Positions 9,328 through 18,588 of a DNA stretch of 64,000 nucleotides are shown here, in pieces. The stretch covers positions 1 to 64,000 of the forward strand of contig NZ_KB907937.1 in assembly GCF_000382285.1 (NCBI RefSeq). The letters run 5' to 3'. The translations under genes were made by a program, and so were the position numbers. Under the pieces are notes generated by a model. It did not search any database and had not been told where the DNA came from. It saw nothing but the letters and a program-made list of their open reading frames with translations. Origin of the DNA: Solimonas variicoloris DSM 15731. GTDB taxonomy: Bacteria > Pseudomonadota > Gammaproteobacteria > Nevskiales > Nevskiaceae. Positions within the stretch are counted from its first letter, which is position 1. Every line of letters starts with the position of its first letter.

Positions 9328-9511
9328 GCGGCGACTCGACGAATGGCGGAATTTGAGCGGCGTTGCGGCAGTGTACCCGCAGGCGCGCGCCGGCTTCGGA
9401 CGAACGGCAGCGCGGACGCATACGGGTGACCGGCGGCGCGCCGCGGCGTGCTTGCGGTACCCCCGGCCTGCGCCCACCATACGGACCATCGATCCGGCAC
9501 CGGAGCCGCCA

Positions 9512-11014
9512 TTGGATTCACGAAACCGCCAGCTGCTGCGCGAAATGCGCGAGGCGACGAGCTATGCGCAGTGGCGCCAGGCCGCCGAGGAGCTCGATCG
9601 CCGGCAGGGCTACGAGGACTGGAAGGCCGACGAAGCCTCCGACGATTACGACTGGCGCCTGATCCGCTCGCGCCTGCGCCAGATCCGCCGCTATCGCGAA
9701 CAGGACGACGTCGCCAAGCTGGTCCATCACCTGCGTCAGGGCCTGCATTGGAACCTCGGCAATCTCGGCAGCCCGAGCCTCTACGCGCATGCAAACGTCG
9801 GCACCAAGCATCTGGTCGGCGAGTACGCGCGCGAAGTGGCGTCGGCCCTGCAATGGGTCTGCGAGACCGAGCTGCCGGAACTGCCGCACGCCGCCAAGCT
9901 CAAGTTCTTCAACGACATCGCGCTCAGCTACGGGCGCTCGGCACTGATGCTGTCGGGCGGCGCGACGCTCGGCCTGTTCCACGTCGGCGTGGTCAAGGCG
10001 CTGTACCGCGAGAACCTGGTGCCGCCGATCATGTCCGGTTCGTCGGCCGGCTCGGTGGTCTGCGCCACGGTCGGCACGCGCGCCACGCACGAGGTCGAGG
10101 ACCTGCTCGACCCGGAGGCGGCGTACTACCACTTCTGGCGCATCCTGCCGATGCGCGACATCCTGCGCCGCCGCGCGCTGATGGATCAGGACCAGCTGCG
10201 CAGCGCGATCGCCGCCAACGTCCGCGACCTCACCTTCGAGCAGGCGCAGCAGCTGTCGGGCCGCACGATCAACATCACGGTGTCGCCGGCCGGCACGCAT
10301 CAGCAGCCGCGCCTGCTGAACTACCTGACCTTCCCGTACCTGTACGTGCGCGAGGCGGTGCTGGCCTCCTGCGCGGTGCCGCTGCTGTTCCCGCCGGTCA
10401 TGCTGATGACGCAGGACGAGCACAACGAGCGCGTGCCGTACATGCCGCTGCTGCGCTGGAACGACGGCTCGCTGAAATCGGATCTGCCGATCCTGCGCAT
10501 GCGCCGCCTGCACAACGTCAATCACTTCATCGTCAGCCAGACCAATCCGCACGTGCTGCCGTTCGTGTCCGCGCAGCGCGAACCCGGCGAGCGCGGCCTG
10601 CGCAACTCGGCGCGCGACTACCTGTATTCGACGGTGCGCGCGCAGAGCAAGAGCCTCGTCGATCTGGCGCGGCAGAACCTGCCGCTCGGCGGCGGCGTGC
10701 GGCGCACGCTCGACACCGCCTCGTCGATCCTCGATCAGGACTATCGCGGCAACATCAACATCCTGCCCGAGGTCAGCCTCTGGCGTTACGCCAACGTGAC
10801 CACGAACCCGTCGATGGAAGCGGTCAAGCGCTTCATGCTCGAAGGCGAGCGCGCGACCTGGCCGCGCATCGAGATGATCCGCAACCAGACGCTGATCAGC
10901 CAGACGCTCGACCACTGCGTGCGCCTGCTCGAACAGGTGCAGCCGCTGCCGGGCAGCGGCGAACGGCTTGGGCGCCGGCCCGAGCTGCGCGTGGTGCGCA
11001 CGCGCGAGCAGTAG
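9512..11014 (+). CDS. DUF3336/patatin-like phospholipase (triacylglycerol lipase type)
   Basis: 500 residues. An N-terminal DUF3336 domain (about 1-150) precedes a patatin domain. The oxyanion loop is GGATLGLFHVG, the nucleophile elbow is GSSAG in the G-x-S-x-G pattern, and the second catalytic residue is the Asp of NDGSLKSDLP. This domain pair is found in fungal and plant triacylglycerol lipases (Tgl3/4/5, SDP1) and in some bacteria that store or remodel neutral lipid. The start is a TTG: GGAG at 9502-9505 is spaced exactly 6 nt from it, there is no ATG nearby, and the protein begins DSRNRQLLREM as relatives do. Confidence 0.83.
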   Translation: MDSRNRQLLREMREATSYAQWRQAAEELDRRQGYEDWKADEASDDYDWRLIRSRLRQIRRYREQDDVAKLVHHLRQGLHWNLGNLGSPSLYAHANVGTKHLVGEYAREVASALQWVCETELPELPHAAKLKFFNDIALSYGRSALMLSGGATLGLFHVGVVKALYRENLVPPIMSGSSAGSVVCATVGTRATHEVEDLLDPEAAYYHFWRILPMRDILRRRALMDQDQLRSAIAANVRDLTFEQAQQLSGRTINITVSPAGTHQQPRLLNYLTFPYLYVREAVLASCAVPLLFPPVMLMTQDEHNERVPYMPLLRWNDGSLKSDLPILRMRRLHNVNHFIVSQTNPHVLPFVSAQREPGERGLRNSARDYLYSTVRAQSKSLVDLARQNLPLGGGVRRTLDTASSILDQDYRGNINILPEVSLWRYANVTTNPSMEAVKRFMLEGERATWPRIEMIRNQTLISQTLDHCVRLLEQVQPLPGSGERLGRRPELRVVRTREQ

Positions 11015-11222
11015 CCATTGCGCTCGTGCGGCGCCGGCCGCGTTCCAGCGGCTGGCGCCGTAGCCACCCGTACCGGCATGGCGGATGGGCGGATCGCGTC
11101 GGGCGCCTCGCCCGCCCAGCTCTTCAGAGGGCGGTCGCACCCGGCGAGCCGGACGCATGCACCGTGCAGGCGCGGCTGGCGGCGCCGTCGATCTTGCGGC
11201 GCCGCCGTCGCCGGGCGTGGCG

Positions 11223-14099
11223 CTACAGCGCGCGGATGCGCGCTTCCTGATCCTTCAGAGCGGCGATGTCCGCCTGCTGCTTGGCGTTGAGCTCGCGGGC
11301 CTGCTGCTGCACCGCTTCCGGCGCCTTGCCGAAGCTCGGGTTGGCGATGCGCGCGCTGGTTTTCTCGAAGTCGCTTTCGAGCTTGGCGATCTGCTTGGCG
11401 AGGCGCGCCAGCTCGGCGTCCTTGTCGATCAGGCCGGCCATCGGCACCAGCAGCTTGGCGCTGCCGAGCAGGGCGGTCGCCGACTGCGGCGCCGCCTCGC
11501 CGGGACCGAGCACGCGCGGCGTCTCGACGCGGGCGAGGAATTCAATCGCCCTTTCCATCTTCGCGAGCCGCGCGAGATCGTCGGCGCCGGCGTCCTGCAC
11601 CAGCAACGGCAGCGGCTTGCCCGGGGCGATGTTCATCTCGCCGCGGATCTGGCGGACGCCGAGGATCAGCGCCTTCAGCCACTCGATGTCGGCCTCGGCG
11701 GCCTCGTCGATCTTCGCCGCGTCGGCGAGCGGGTAGGGCCGGTGCATGATGGTGGTCTGGTCCGCCGGCACGCCGGCCAGCGGTGCGACGCGCTGCCAGA
11801 TTTCCTCGGTGATGAACGGCATCAGCGGATGCAGCAGGCGCAGCCAGGCTTCGAGCACGCGCACCAGCGTGCGCCGCGTGCCGCGCTGCTGGGCTTCGCT
11901 GCCCTGCTGCAGCGCCGGCTTGCTCAGCTCCAGATACCAGTCGCAGTACTCGTTCCAGATGAACTGGTAGAGCGCGGTCGCGAGCAGGTCGAAGCGATAG
12001 GTCGCGAAGTGCTCGGCGGCTTCGGCTTCGAGCTTCTGCAGCCGCGAGACGATCCAGCGGTCGGCATCGGACAGCTCGACCGGCAGCGTCGCGTCGAGCC
12101 CGCAATCGCGGCTTGCGCCTTGCGCCGACGCCATTTCCGGCGTCGTGCCCTCGGGCACGTCCGGCGCGACGTTCATCAGCACGTAGCGCGCCGCGTTCCA
12201 GATCTTGTTGCAGAAGTTGCGGTAGCCGGCGGCGCGGCCGGCGTCGAAGCGGATGTCGCGGCCCTGCGTCGCCAGCGCCGCGAAGGTGAAGCGCAGCGCG
12301 TCGACGCCGACCGCTTCGATGCCCTTCGGATAATCCTTGCGCGTCTTGGCTTCGATCTTCGGCGCGGTCTCCGGCTTCATCAGGCCGGTCGTGCGCTTCT
12401 TGACGAGTTCATCGAGCGAGATGCCGTCCACCACGTCGAGCGGGTCGAGGACATTGCCCTTCGACTTCGACATCTTGTTGCCTTCCGGATCGCGGACCAG
12501 GCCGGTGATGTAGACCTCGCGGAACGGCACGTCGTGCTGGAAATACTGGCCCATCATCACCATGCGCGCGACCCAGAAGAAGATGATGTCGAAGCCGGTG
12601 ACGAGCACCGAACTCGGATACCACTTCTTCAGCGCTGCGGTCTGCTCCGGCCAGCCGAGCGTCGCCATCGGCCAGATGTCGGAGCTGAACCAGGTATCGA
12701 AGACGTCCTCGTCCTGCTTCAGCGCGACGTCGGCTCCAAGGCCGTACTGGGCGCGCACCTCGGCCTCGTCGCGGCCGACGTAGACCTTGCCGGCCTCGTC
12801 ATACCAGGCCGGGATGCGGTGGCCCCACCACAGCTGGCGGCTTATGCACCAGTCCTGGATGTTGTGCAGCCAGTGGAAGTAGGTGCTCTTCCAGTTGTCC
12901 GGCACGAAGCGGATGCGGCCGGACTCGACGGCGTCGATCGCCGGTTTGGTGATCGCCGCATAGCCGCCCGGGCGGCCGTCGGCGAGGGTTTCGCGCGTCA
13001 GGTCGACGAACCACTGATCCGTCAGGTACGGCTCGACGACGGCGCCGCTGCGATCGCCGCGCGGTACCTTGAGCTTGTGATCGTCGATCTTGTCGACGAG
13101 GCCGAGCGCATCGAGATCGGCGACGATCTGCTTGCGCGCGACGTAGCGGTCGAGGCCGCGGTAGGTCGCCGGCGCCTCGTCGTTGATCGTCGCGGTCGGC
13201 GTGAAGATATTGATCAGCGGCAGCTGGTGACGCTGGCCGAGCGCGTAGTCGTTGAAGTCGTGCGCCGGCGTGATCTTCACGCAGCCGGTGCCGAACTCGC
13301 GATCGACGTAATCGTCGGCGACGATCGGGATCTCGCGATGGGTCAGCGGCAGCCGCACGCTCTTGCCGACCAGATGCCGGTAGCGCTCGTCTTCCGGGTG
13401 CACCGCAACGGCGGTGTCGCCGAGCATCGTTTCCGGACGCGTGGTGGCGACGACGATGTAATCCTTGCCGTCGGCGGTCTTGGCGCCATTGGCGAGCGGA
13501 TAGCGGAAGTGCCAGAGCTTGCCGTTCTCCTCCTCGCTGACGACTTCGAGATCCGAGATCGCCGTCAGCAGCACCGGATCCCAGTTGACGAGGCGCTTGC
13601 CGCGATAGATCAGGCCGGCCTCATACAGCTTCACGAAGTGCTCGACGACGGCCTTCGAGTACGCCGGGTCCATCGTGAACGCTTCGCGCGACCAGTCGAC
13701 CGAACTGCCCATGCGGCGGATCTGGCTGCCGATCGTGCCGGCCGAGTACTTCTTCCATTCCCAGACCTTGTCGACGAACTTCTCGCGACCGAGTTCGAGG
13801 CGTGGCGGCTCGCCGGCGAGCTTGAGGTTGCGCTCGACGACCATCTGCGTGGCGATGCCGGCGTGGTCGGTGCCGGGCTGCCACAGGGTGTCGCGGCCCT
13901 GCATGCGCGCGTGGCGGATCAGCGCGTCCATCACCGTGTGCTGGAAGGCATGCCCCATGTGCAGCGTGCCGGTGACGTTCGGCGGCGGGATCATGATGCT
14001 GTACGGCTCGCCGTGGCCGGACGGAGCGTAGCAGCCGTTCTGTTCCCAGAACTCGCGCCAGCGCGCTTCGACATCGCGCGGTTCGAAAGTCTTGTCCAT
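11223..14099 (-). CDS. valS: valyl-tRNA synthetase
   Basis: Charges tRNA-Val. 958 residues, normal length. The HIGH-type motif is TLHMGH near residue 48 in the valyl-specific context PPPNVTG; KMSKS is intact ([11 protein letters not shown], near 540). The editing domain and the C-terminal coiled-coil tRNA arm ([19 protein letters not shown] onward) are complete. Start at [15 protein letters not shown] -10-like TAGAAT lies near 14155-14160, giving a leader of roughly 60 nt. It is the last of the pepA-holC-valS group, which also holds the lipoprotein gene immediately upstream. Confidence 0.96.
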   Translation of the reverse strand: MDKTFEPRDVEARWREFWEQNGCYAPSGHGEPYSIMIPPPNVTGTLHMGHAFQHTVMDALIRHARMQGRDTLWQPGTDHAGIATQMVVERNLKLAGEPPRLELGREKFVDKVWEWKKYSAGTIGSQIRRMGSSVDWSREAFTMDPAYSKAVVEHFVKLYEAGLIYRGKRLVNWDPVLLTAISDLEVVSEEENGKLWHFRYPLANGAKTADGKDYIVVATTRPETMLGDTAVAVHPEDERYRHLVGKSVRLPLTHREIPIVADDYVDREFGTGCVKITPAHDFNDYALGQRHQLPLINIFTPTATINDEAPATYRGLDRYVARKQIVADLDALGLVDKIDDHKLKVPRGDRSGAVVEPYLTDQWFVDLTRETLADGRPGGYAAITKPAIDAVESGRIRFVPDNWKSTYFHWLHNIQDWCISRQLWWGHRIPAWYDEAGKVYVGRDEAEVRAQYGLGADVALKQDEDVFDTWFSSDIWPMATLGWPEQTAALKKWYPSSVLVTGFDIIFFWVARMVMMGQYFQHDVPFREVYITGLVRDPEGNKMSKSKGNVLDPLDVVDGISLDELVKKRTTGLMKPETAPKIEAKTRKDYPKGIEAVGVDALRFTFAALATQGRDIRFDAGRAAGYRNFCNKIWNAARYVLMNVAPDVPEGTTPEMASAQGASRDCGLDATLPVELSDADRWIVSRLQKLEAEAAEHFATYRFDLLATALYQFIWNEYCDWYLELSKPALQQGSEAQQRGTRRTLVRVLEAWLRLLHPLMPFITEEIWQRVAPLAGVPADQTTIMHRPYPLADAAKIDEAAEADIEWLKALILGVRQIRGEMNIAPGKPLPLLVQDAGADDLARLAKMERAIEFLARVETPRVLGPGEAAPQSATALLGSAKLLVPMAGLIDKDAELARLAKQIAKLESDFEKTSARIANPSFGKAPEAVQQQARELNAKQQADIAALKDQEARIRAL

Positions 14100-14192
14100 G
14101 GAGCGTCTTGAAGTCGTGGGCGGCGCGCGCGAACGGATCGCGCGCAAAAAAAGGGTCGATATTCTAGGGCTTGCGGGCGCGGCCCGCGCAGC

Positions 14193-14582
14193 TCAGCGCG
14201 ACTGGCAGTCGGGTCCGCGCGTGACCTCGACGCCGGCGACCGTGCCGCCGGCGCCCGGCAGCAGGACGACCTGGTCGCGGTTCTCGCAGGCGAAGCTGAT
14301 CTTGGCCGGGCGCTTCGTGCACTGCATGAAGCGGGCGTCCTCGTGGTCGCGGCCGCTCTCGTCGGTGTAGGCGCCGCGCTTGAACGGGCCGCAAGAGAAA
14401 TTGAGGCTGGACAGGCGCGCCGTGGCTTCCTCGAAGTCGAGACCGATCGGCACCTCGCGGTGCACGCGGCTGACGACGTCCGGCTCCGGCGTCTGGCTGA
14501 AGTAGCTGCAGGCGCTGAGCAGGCCAGCGAGCGCCGGCAGCGACAGTCGCAGGATGGAAGCGGAGAGCGGGCGTTTGATCAC
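14193..14582 (-). CDS. small predicted lipoprotein of unknown function
   Basis: 129 residues starting with GTG. A basic N-terminus and hydrophobic stretch end in a lipobox, LAGLLSAC, so the mature protein should be lipid-anchored. The mature part has two further Cys-containing blocks (NFSCGPF, FMQCTKRP, FACENRD) and no domain I recognise. The GTG overlaps the holC stop codon (GTGA), so it is translated with holC. It is inserted between holC and valS, which are normally neighbours in gammaproteobacteria. Confidence 0.65.
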   Translation of the reverse strand: MIKRPLSASILRLSLPALAGLLSACSYFSQTPEPDVVSRVHREVPIGLDFEEATARLSSLNFSCGPFKRGAYTDESGRDHEDARFMQCTKRPAKISFACENRDQVVLLPGAGGTVAGVEVTRGPDCQSR

Positions 14583-15016
14583 AGGTTGTGGGTGGCCAGT
14601 TCGTAGCCACGATCGCGGTAGAACTTGTAGCGCTCGCGGGATTTCGCGCGGCCCTGCGGGTCGGCGGCGACGATCTCGAGAACGCGCTCGAAGCGGCTGA
14701 AGAAGTCCGGCACGTCCAGGCCCAGGTTGAGCATCACGCCGTGGTGGCTGTCCGGCGGCTCGCCGTTGCCGATCAGCACCGCCGGCAGCGGCGCGGGCGG
14801 CGTGCCGCCGGTGTGACGCTCGTGCGCGATGAAACCGCCCTGGCGATAGGTCCACAGGGCGATGTCGAGATCCTCGGCCAGCGCCGGGTCGGGCACGCGC
14901 GCGTAAATGCGATGGCCGCCGGCGCTCGCTTTCTCGCACAGCTTGCAGGCGGTCATCACCGGTCCGCCAGTCTCGGCCGCGCCCTCCCGGAGGATGTAGA
15001 AATCGATCCGCGTCAT
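14579..15016 (-). CDS. holC: DNA polymerase III chi subunit
   Basis: 145 residues. It begins MTRIDFYIL, as chi subunits do, and carries the family pattern CKLCEKA, LDIALWTYRQGGFIAHE, PAVLIGNGEPP and ERYKFYRDRGYEL. Chi links the clamp loader (through psi) to SSB. The gene sits in the expected pepA-holC-valS neighbourhood. A TAGAAT box ends 6 nt before the ATG and there is no Shine-Dalgarno sequence, which suggests a leaderless mRNA even though a longer operon transcript from upstream is also possible. Confidence 0.88.
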   Translation of the reverse strand: MTRIDFYILREGAAETGGPVMTACKLCEKASAGGHRIYARVPDPALAEDLDIALWTYRQGGFIAHERHTGGTPPAPLPAVLIGNGEPPDSHHGVMLNLGLDVPDFFSRFERVLEIVAADPQGRAKSRERYKFYRDRGYELATHNL

Positions 15017-15022
15017 GCGCCC

Positions 15023-15028
15023 ATTCTA
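15023..15028 (-). promoter_or_regulatory. -10 box for a leaderless holC mRNA
   Basis: TAGAAT on the minus strand ends 6 nt before the holC ATG, the spacing that places transcription start on the A of ATG. The -35 region has only a weak TTGAG match. Confidence 0.45.
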
Positions 15029-15044
15029 TGCGAACGGGCGAGGC

Positions 15045-16670
15045 TCAATCGTGGCGGCGCCGCGACGGTGTGTAGGGGAGATCGCCGACGAAGCGCGTCT
15101 GCGGCCGGAACTGTTCGCCGAGCAGCGCCAGATGCGGAACGTCGAAGCGGGTGCGGATGCGGGCGAGATCGAGGACGGTCCAGTCGAGCAGGTCGGTCTG
15201 GAACGGCCGGCCTTCGAGCTGGGCGTCGGTCCTGGCGTCGGGCGCTTTCGACAGCCAGACGAAGAACGGCACGGTGACGCCCGGTTCGCTCAGGGTGTGG
15301 CCGGCGAAATCGCGCGTGTGGCCGACTTCCTGGGCGTGGTCGGAGGTGTAGAGGAAGGCGCCGGAGCCGCTGTCGTCGTCGGCCTTGAAGCTGCGCAGCA
15401 GGCGCGCGATGACGGCGTCCTGGTAGAGCATGGCGTTGTCGTAGCTGTTGCGCTGCAGGCGCACCCAGGTCGAGCGTTCGTCCTTGCGCATCTGCTCGAT
15501 GACCGGGTCGTCGATGCCGGAGAAGCGCTTGTACTCGGGCGGCGAGCGCATCTCGTAGTGCGGATGCGCGCCCAGCAGGTGGACGACGATCAGCTTGCGT
15601 GGCGCGTCGTCGCGCAGGGCCTCTTCCCACGGCGGCAGCACGCCCTCGTCGAGCTTGCGATCGCCGCGCGAGCCGCCGCTGTTGACGATGCGCACGACAT
15701 CGGCCTCGGCCGCGAAGCGGGGGTTGATGTAGCGGTCGTGCTGATTGGAGATCCAGTAGGTCTTGTAGCCGGCCGCCTTGGCGAGCAGCAGTACGCTCGG
15801 CTCGGCCTCGTCGTCGAGCGGGCGGTCGACCTCGGCCGGCGTCAGCATCAGCCGGAACGAGGCGACCGTGCCGGAGGCGCCGGAGATCACGTCCTGGAAG
15901 ACCACGGCGTCGGCGGTTTCGCGCAGCAGCTGCGGCGTGGTCGCGCGCGGATAGCCGTAGAGCTGCCAGTTCCAGCGGTTGGTGCTTTCGCCGATCACCA
16001 GGACGACGGTGTTGCGCGCCGGGCCGACGTAGGTCGGCTGCCACTCGGGCAGCTTGCGTTCGGCGAGCAGGCGTTTCTCGTCGATCTGTTCGATCTTGTC
16101 CTGGAAGCGCTGATACTGCGTCAGCTGGTTGGGCCAGAACAGCAGCGGGTTGGCGCGGCGGAAGGTCGGGTTGGCGTGCAGGCCGACGAAGATCACCAGC
16201 AGGCCGACCGCCCAGCGGGCACGGGCATGGCGCAACCTTTCGCCGTCGGCGCGCAGGTAGAGCAGCGCGGCGAACAGCAGCAGGCCGGCGAGCAGGAACT
16301 GCGCGATCAGCAGCCCGTACTGGTTGAAGAATTCGAGGCTCTCGTCGACCGAGGTGTTGCCGATCGCGTCGAGCACCAGCACCGTGTCCGGCTTGGTCTG
16401 ATAGAGCGCGATCAGGAAGCCCTTGAGCGCGAGGTCGACGGCGAAGGCGGCGCACCAGAGGCGGTAGCCGATGCGCTGCGCCACTGGATGGGCGAGGCGC
16501 AGCAGCGGATAGCCGCCGAGCAGGAAGACGAGTGCCGCCTTGGCTGCTTCGCGCCAGCCGGCGTCGAGCAACAGGTAGGCGCCCAGGACCGCCGCGCCGG
16601 CGAGCGGCAGACCGTAGCGTCGTGCCCAAGTGGTGCCGCGCGGCCAAGCCGCGATCAAAACCGCATTCAT
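15045..16670 (-). CDS. phosphoethanolamine transferase (CptA/EptA-like sulfatase-fold)
   Basis: 541 residues. About five N-terminal membrane segments (to about 170) are followed by a periplasmic alkaline-phosphatase-fold domain. The nucleophile is the Thr in VIGESTNRWNWQLYGYPR, which closely resembles CptA. Metal ligands are suggested by HLLGAHPHYEMR and YTSDHAQEVG. Such enzymes move phosphoethanolamine from phosphatidylethanolamine to lipid A or the LPS core; which acceptor is used cannot be decided. The gene lies between pepA and holC, beside lptFG across the divergent promoter, so it is in an LPS context. GGGGAAG is upstream of the ATG as ribosome site. Confidence 0.8.
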   Translation of the reverse strand: MNAVLIAAWPRGTTWARRYGLPLAGAAVLGAYLLLDAGWREAAKAALVFLLGGYPLLRLAHPVAQRIGYRLWCAAFAVDLALKGFLIALYQTKPDTVLVLDAIGNTSVDESLEFFNQYGLLIAQFLLAGLLLFAALLYLRADGERLRHARARWAVGLLVIFVGLHANPTFRRANPLLFWPNQLTQYQRFQDKIEQIDEKRLLAERKLPEWQPTYVGPARNTVVLVIGESTNRWNWQLYGYPRATTPQLLRETADAVVFQDVISGASGTVASFRLMLTPAEVDRPLDDEAEPSVLLLAKAAGYKTYWISNQHDRYINPRFAAEADVVRIVNSGGSRGDRKLDEGVLPPWEEALRDDAPRKLIVVHLLGAHPHYEMRSPPEYKRFSGIDDPVIEQMRKDERSTWVRLQRNSYDNAMLYQDAVIARLLRSFKADDDSGSGAFLYTSDHAQEVGHTRDFAGHTLSEPGVTVPFFVWLSKAPDARTDAQLEGRPFQTDLLDWTVLDLARIRTRFDVPHLALLGEQFRPQTRFVGDLPYTPSRRRHD

Positions 16671-16785
16671 CGAATCACTTCCCCGAACCCCACGCGATCG
16701 TATTGCAGTTTGCGTGCCGTCCCTGCTGAGGGCGCGGGCCGCCGCCGGCCGCCGGCCCGCACCGGCGGCCGCCTTGCCCTGGTGT

Positions 16786-18300
16786 TTAGTCCTGTTCCTT
16801 CTTGGCGGCGACGTTGAGCAGATACTGCGTCAGCAGCGGTACCGGCCGTCCCGTCGATTTCTTGCCGACCCAGGCGGTGCCGGCAACATCCAGATGCGCC
16901 CACTTCATCTTCTTGGTGAAGCGGTGCAGGAAGCTCGCGCCGATGATCGCGCCGGCCTCGCGGCCGCCGCGCGTGGCGATGTTGGCGACGTCGGCGAACT
17001 CGCTCTTGAGGTTCTCGTCGTACTCCGGCCACAGCGGCAGTTCCCAGGCGCGGTCGCCGACCTGCTCGCCGGCGTTCAGCAGCGCGCGGCCCAGCGCCGG
17101 CGTATTGCTGAACAGGCCCGAGGCGACGCTGCCGAGCGCGACCACGCAGGCGCCGGTCAGCGTCGCCATGTCGATGCAGGTGACCGGCTCGTATTCCTTC
17201 TCGACGTAGCTGAGCGCGTCGCAGAGGATCAGGCGACCTTCGGCGTCGGTGTTGAGCACCTCGATGGTGATGCCGGCCATGCTGGTGACGATGTCGCCCG
17301 GCTTGTTGGCGTCGCCGTTGATGAGGTTCTCGGTCGCGGCGACCACGCCGACGACGTTGATTGGCAGCTTGAGCTCGGCGATCGCGGTCAGCGTGCCGAA
17401 CACCGCGGCGCCGCCGCACATGTCGAACTTCATTTCGTCCATCTGCGCCGCCGGCTTGATCGAGATGCCGCCGGCGTCGAAGGTCAGGCCCTTGCCGACC
17501 AGCGCGATCGGGCGTTCGCCCTTCGGCCCTTTCAGGTACTCCATGACGATCAGCTTCGGCGGCTGGCTGGAGCCCTTGGCGACCGACAGCAGCGCGCCCA
17601 TGCCGAGCTTCTCCATCTCGGCCTGGTCGAGGATCTTGGTCTTGATCGGGTACTGCGTCGCCAGCTGTTTGGCGCGCTCGGCGAGGTAGGCCGGGGTGCA
17701 GATGTTGCCCGGCAGGTTGCCGAGATCCTTGGCCAGCGCCACGCCCTTGGCGATCGCCAGCGCTTCGGCGAGGCCGCGCTCGCCGGCCGGCAGGTCGGAG
17801 CGGCGCGGCACGTCGAAGGTATAGCGTTCGAGCTTCGGCGGCTGGACCTCTTCGCGCGCACGCGCGCCGCGGCATTCGTCGAAGCGGTAGAAGACGTCCT
17901 CGGTGGCGGTCAGCGCATGGGCGACATTCCACTGGAAGTCGCGATTCTTGATCGTCAGGTGCGTCAGGTAGGACACCGCATCGATCGCGCCGGTCTGGCG
18001 CAGGGCGCGGGCGACGGCCGCCTGCACCTTGCGGAACGCGGTCTCGTCAAAGTTGCGTTCCTTGCCGAGACCGACGAGCATCACGCGATCCGCGAAAGTG
18101 CCCGCGACGTTGTGCAGGATCAGCGTCGAGCCGAGCTTGCCGTCCATGTCGCCGCGACGCATCACCGTGGCGATCGCGCCGTCGCTGACGCGGTCGATCG
18201 TCTCGGCGGCCTCGGTCGGCGAGCGGCGATCAAAAATGCCGACGATGACGCAGGCAACGCGTTGCTTTTCGGGATTTCCGCTTTTTACAAAGTATTCCAT
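16786..18300 (-). CDS. pepA: leucyl aminopeptidase A (M17 family)
   Basis: Cytosolic hexameric two-metal exopeptidase that removes N-terminal residues; in E. coli also a DNA-binding protein. 504 residues. Metal ligands are in GKGLTFDAGGISIKP and MKFDMCGGAAV, and the family signature NTDAEGRL lies near residue 350. The start at MEYFVKSG is supported by the family N-terminus. Divergent from lptF across 288 bases that contain a perfect CRP-like palindrome. Downstream come the phosphoethanolamine transferase, holC, a lipoprotein and valS. Confidence 0.95.
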   Translation of the reverse strand: MEYFVKSGNPEKQRVACVIVGIFDRRSPTEAAETIDRVSDGAIATVMRRGDMDGKLGSTLILHNVAGTFADRVMLVGLGKERNFDETAFRKVQAAVARALRQTGAIDAVSYLTHLTIKNRDFQWNVAHALTATEDVFYRFDECRGARAREEVQPPKLERYTFDVPRRSDLPAGERGLAEALAIAKGVALAKDLGNLPGNICTPAYLAERAKQLATQYPIKTKILDQAEMEKLGMGALLSVAKGSSQPPKLIVMEYLKGPKGERPIALVGKGLTFDAGGISIKPAAQMDEMKFDMCGGAAVFGTLTAIAELKLPINVVGVVAATENLINGDANKPGDIVTSMAGITIEVLNTDAEGRLILCDALSYVEKEYEPVTCIDMATLTGACVVALGSVASGLFSNTPALGRALLNAGEQVGDRAWELPLWPEYDENLKSEFADVANIATRGGREAGAIIGASFLHRFTKKMKWAHLDVAGTAWVGKKSTGRPVPLLTQYLLNVAAKKEQD

Positions 18301-18399
18301 GGACGGACTCGGCTCTTTGAGGCTCTTCAGGTTTAATGCGGCCCAGGGCCGACCCGCGCTCGATGCTGGGGCGGCGGCTGCCAGGAACGAAAAACCTTT

Positions 18400-18425
18400 T
18401 AGAATGTGAGAAGTTTCACATTCTA
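18400..18425. promoter_or_regulatory. 26-bp perfect palindrome with CRP-type core in the pepA/lptF divergent region
   Basis: Arms TAGAATGTGA (18400-18409) and TCACATTCTA (18416-18425) are exact inverted repeats around a 6-base spacer. The core TGTGA-N6-TCACA (18405-18420) is the consensus of the CRP/Vfr/Clp family. Each arm also ends in TAGAAT, a good -10 box: one copy reads toward lptF, the other toward pepA. For pepA a TTGTTC stands 16 bases upstream of its TAGAAT. The site may be a CRP-family operator lying over two divergent, overlapping promoters. In a genome this GC-rich such a site is very unlikely by chance. The other 260 bases of the gap show nothing more. Confidence 0.65.
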
Positions 18426-18588
18426 GCGCTTGAACCCGCCGGAACAAGCAGGGGATTTCCCGATTTGCCGGTTTCCGGGGGCGAATTTGAATGATCCGCC
18501 TGCGCGGGACGCGTGGTGACGGCAGGGCGCGCAGGGCCGCGCCGGCGGCCACGGCGGCAGCGCAGGCAGGAACGACATTTGGAGAGAG

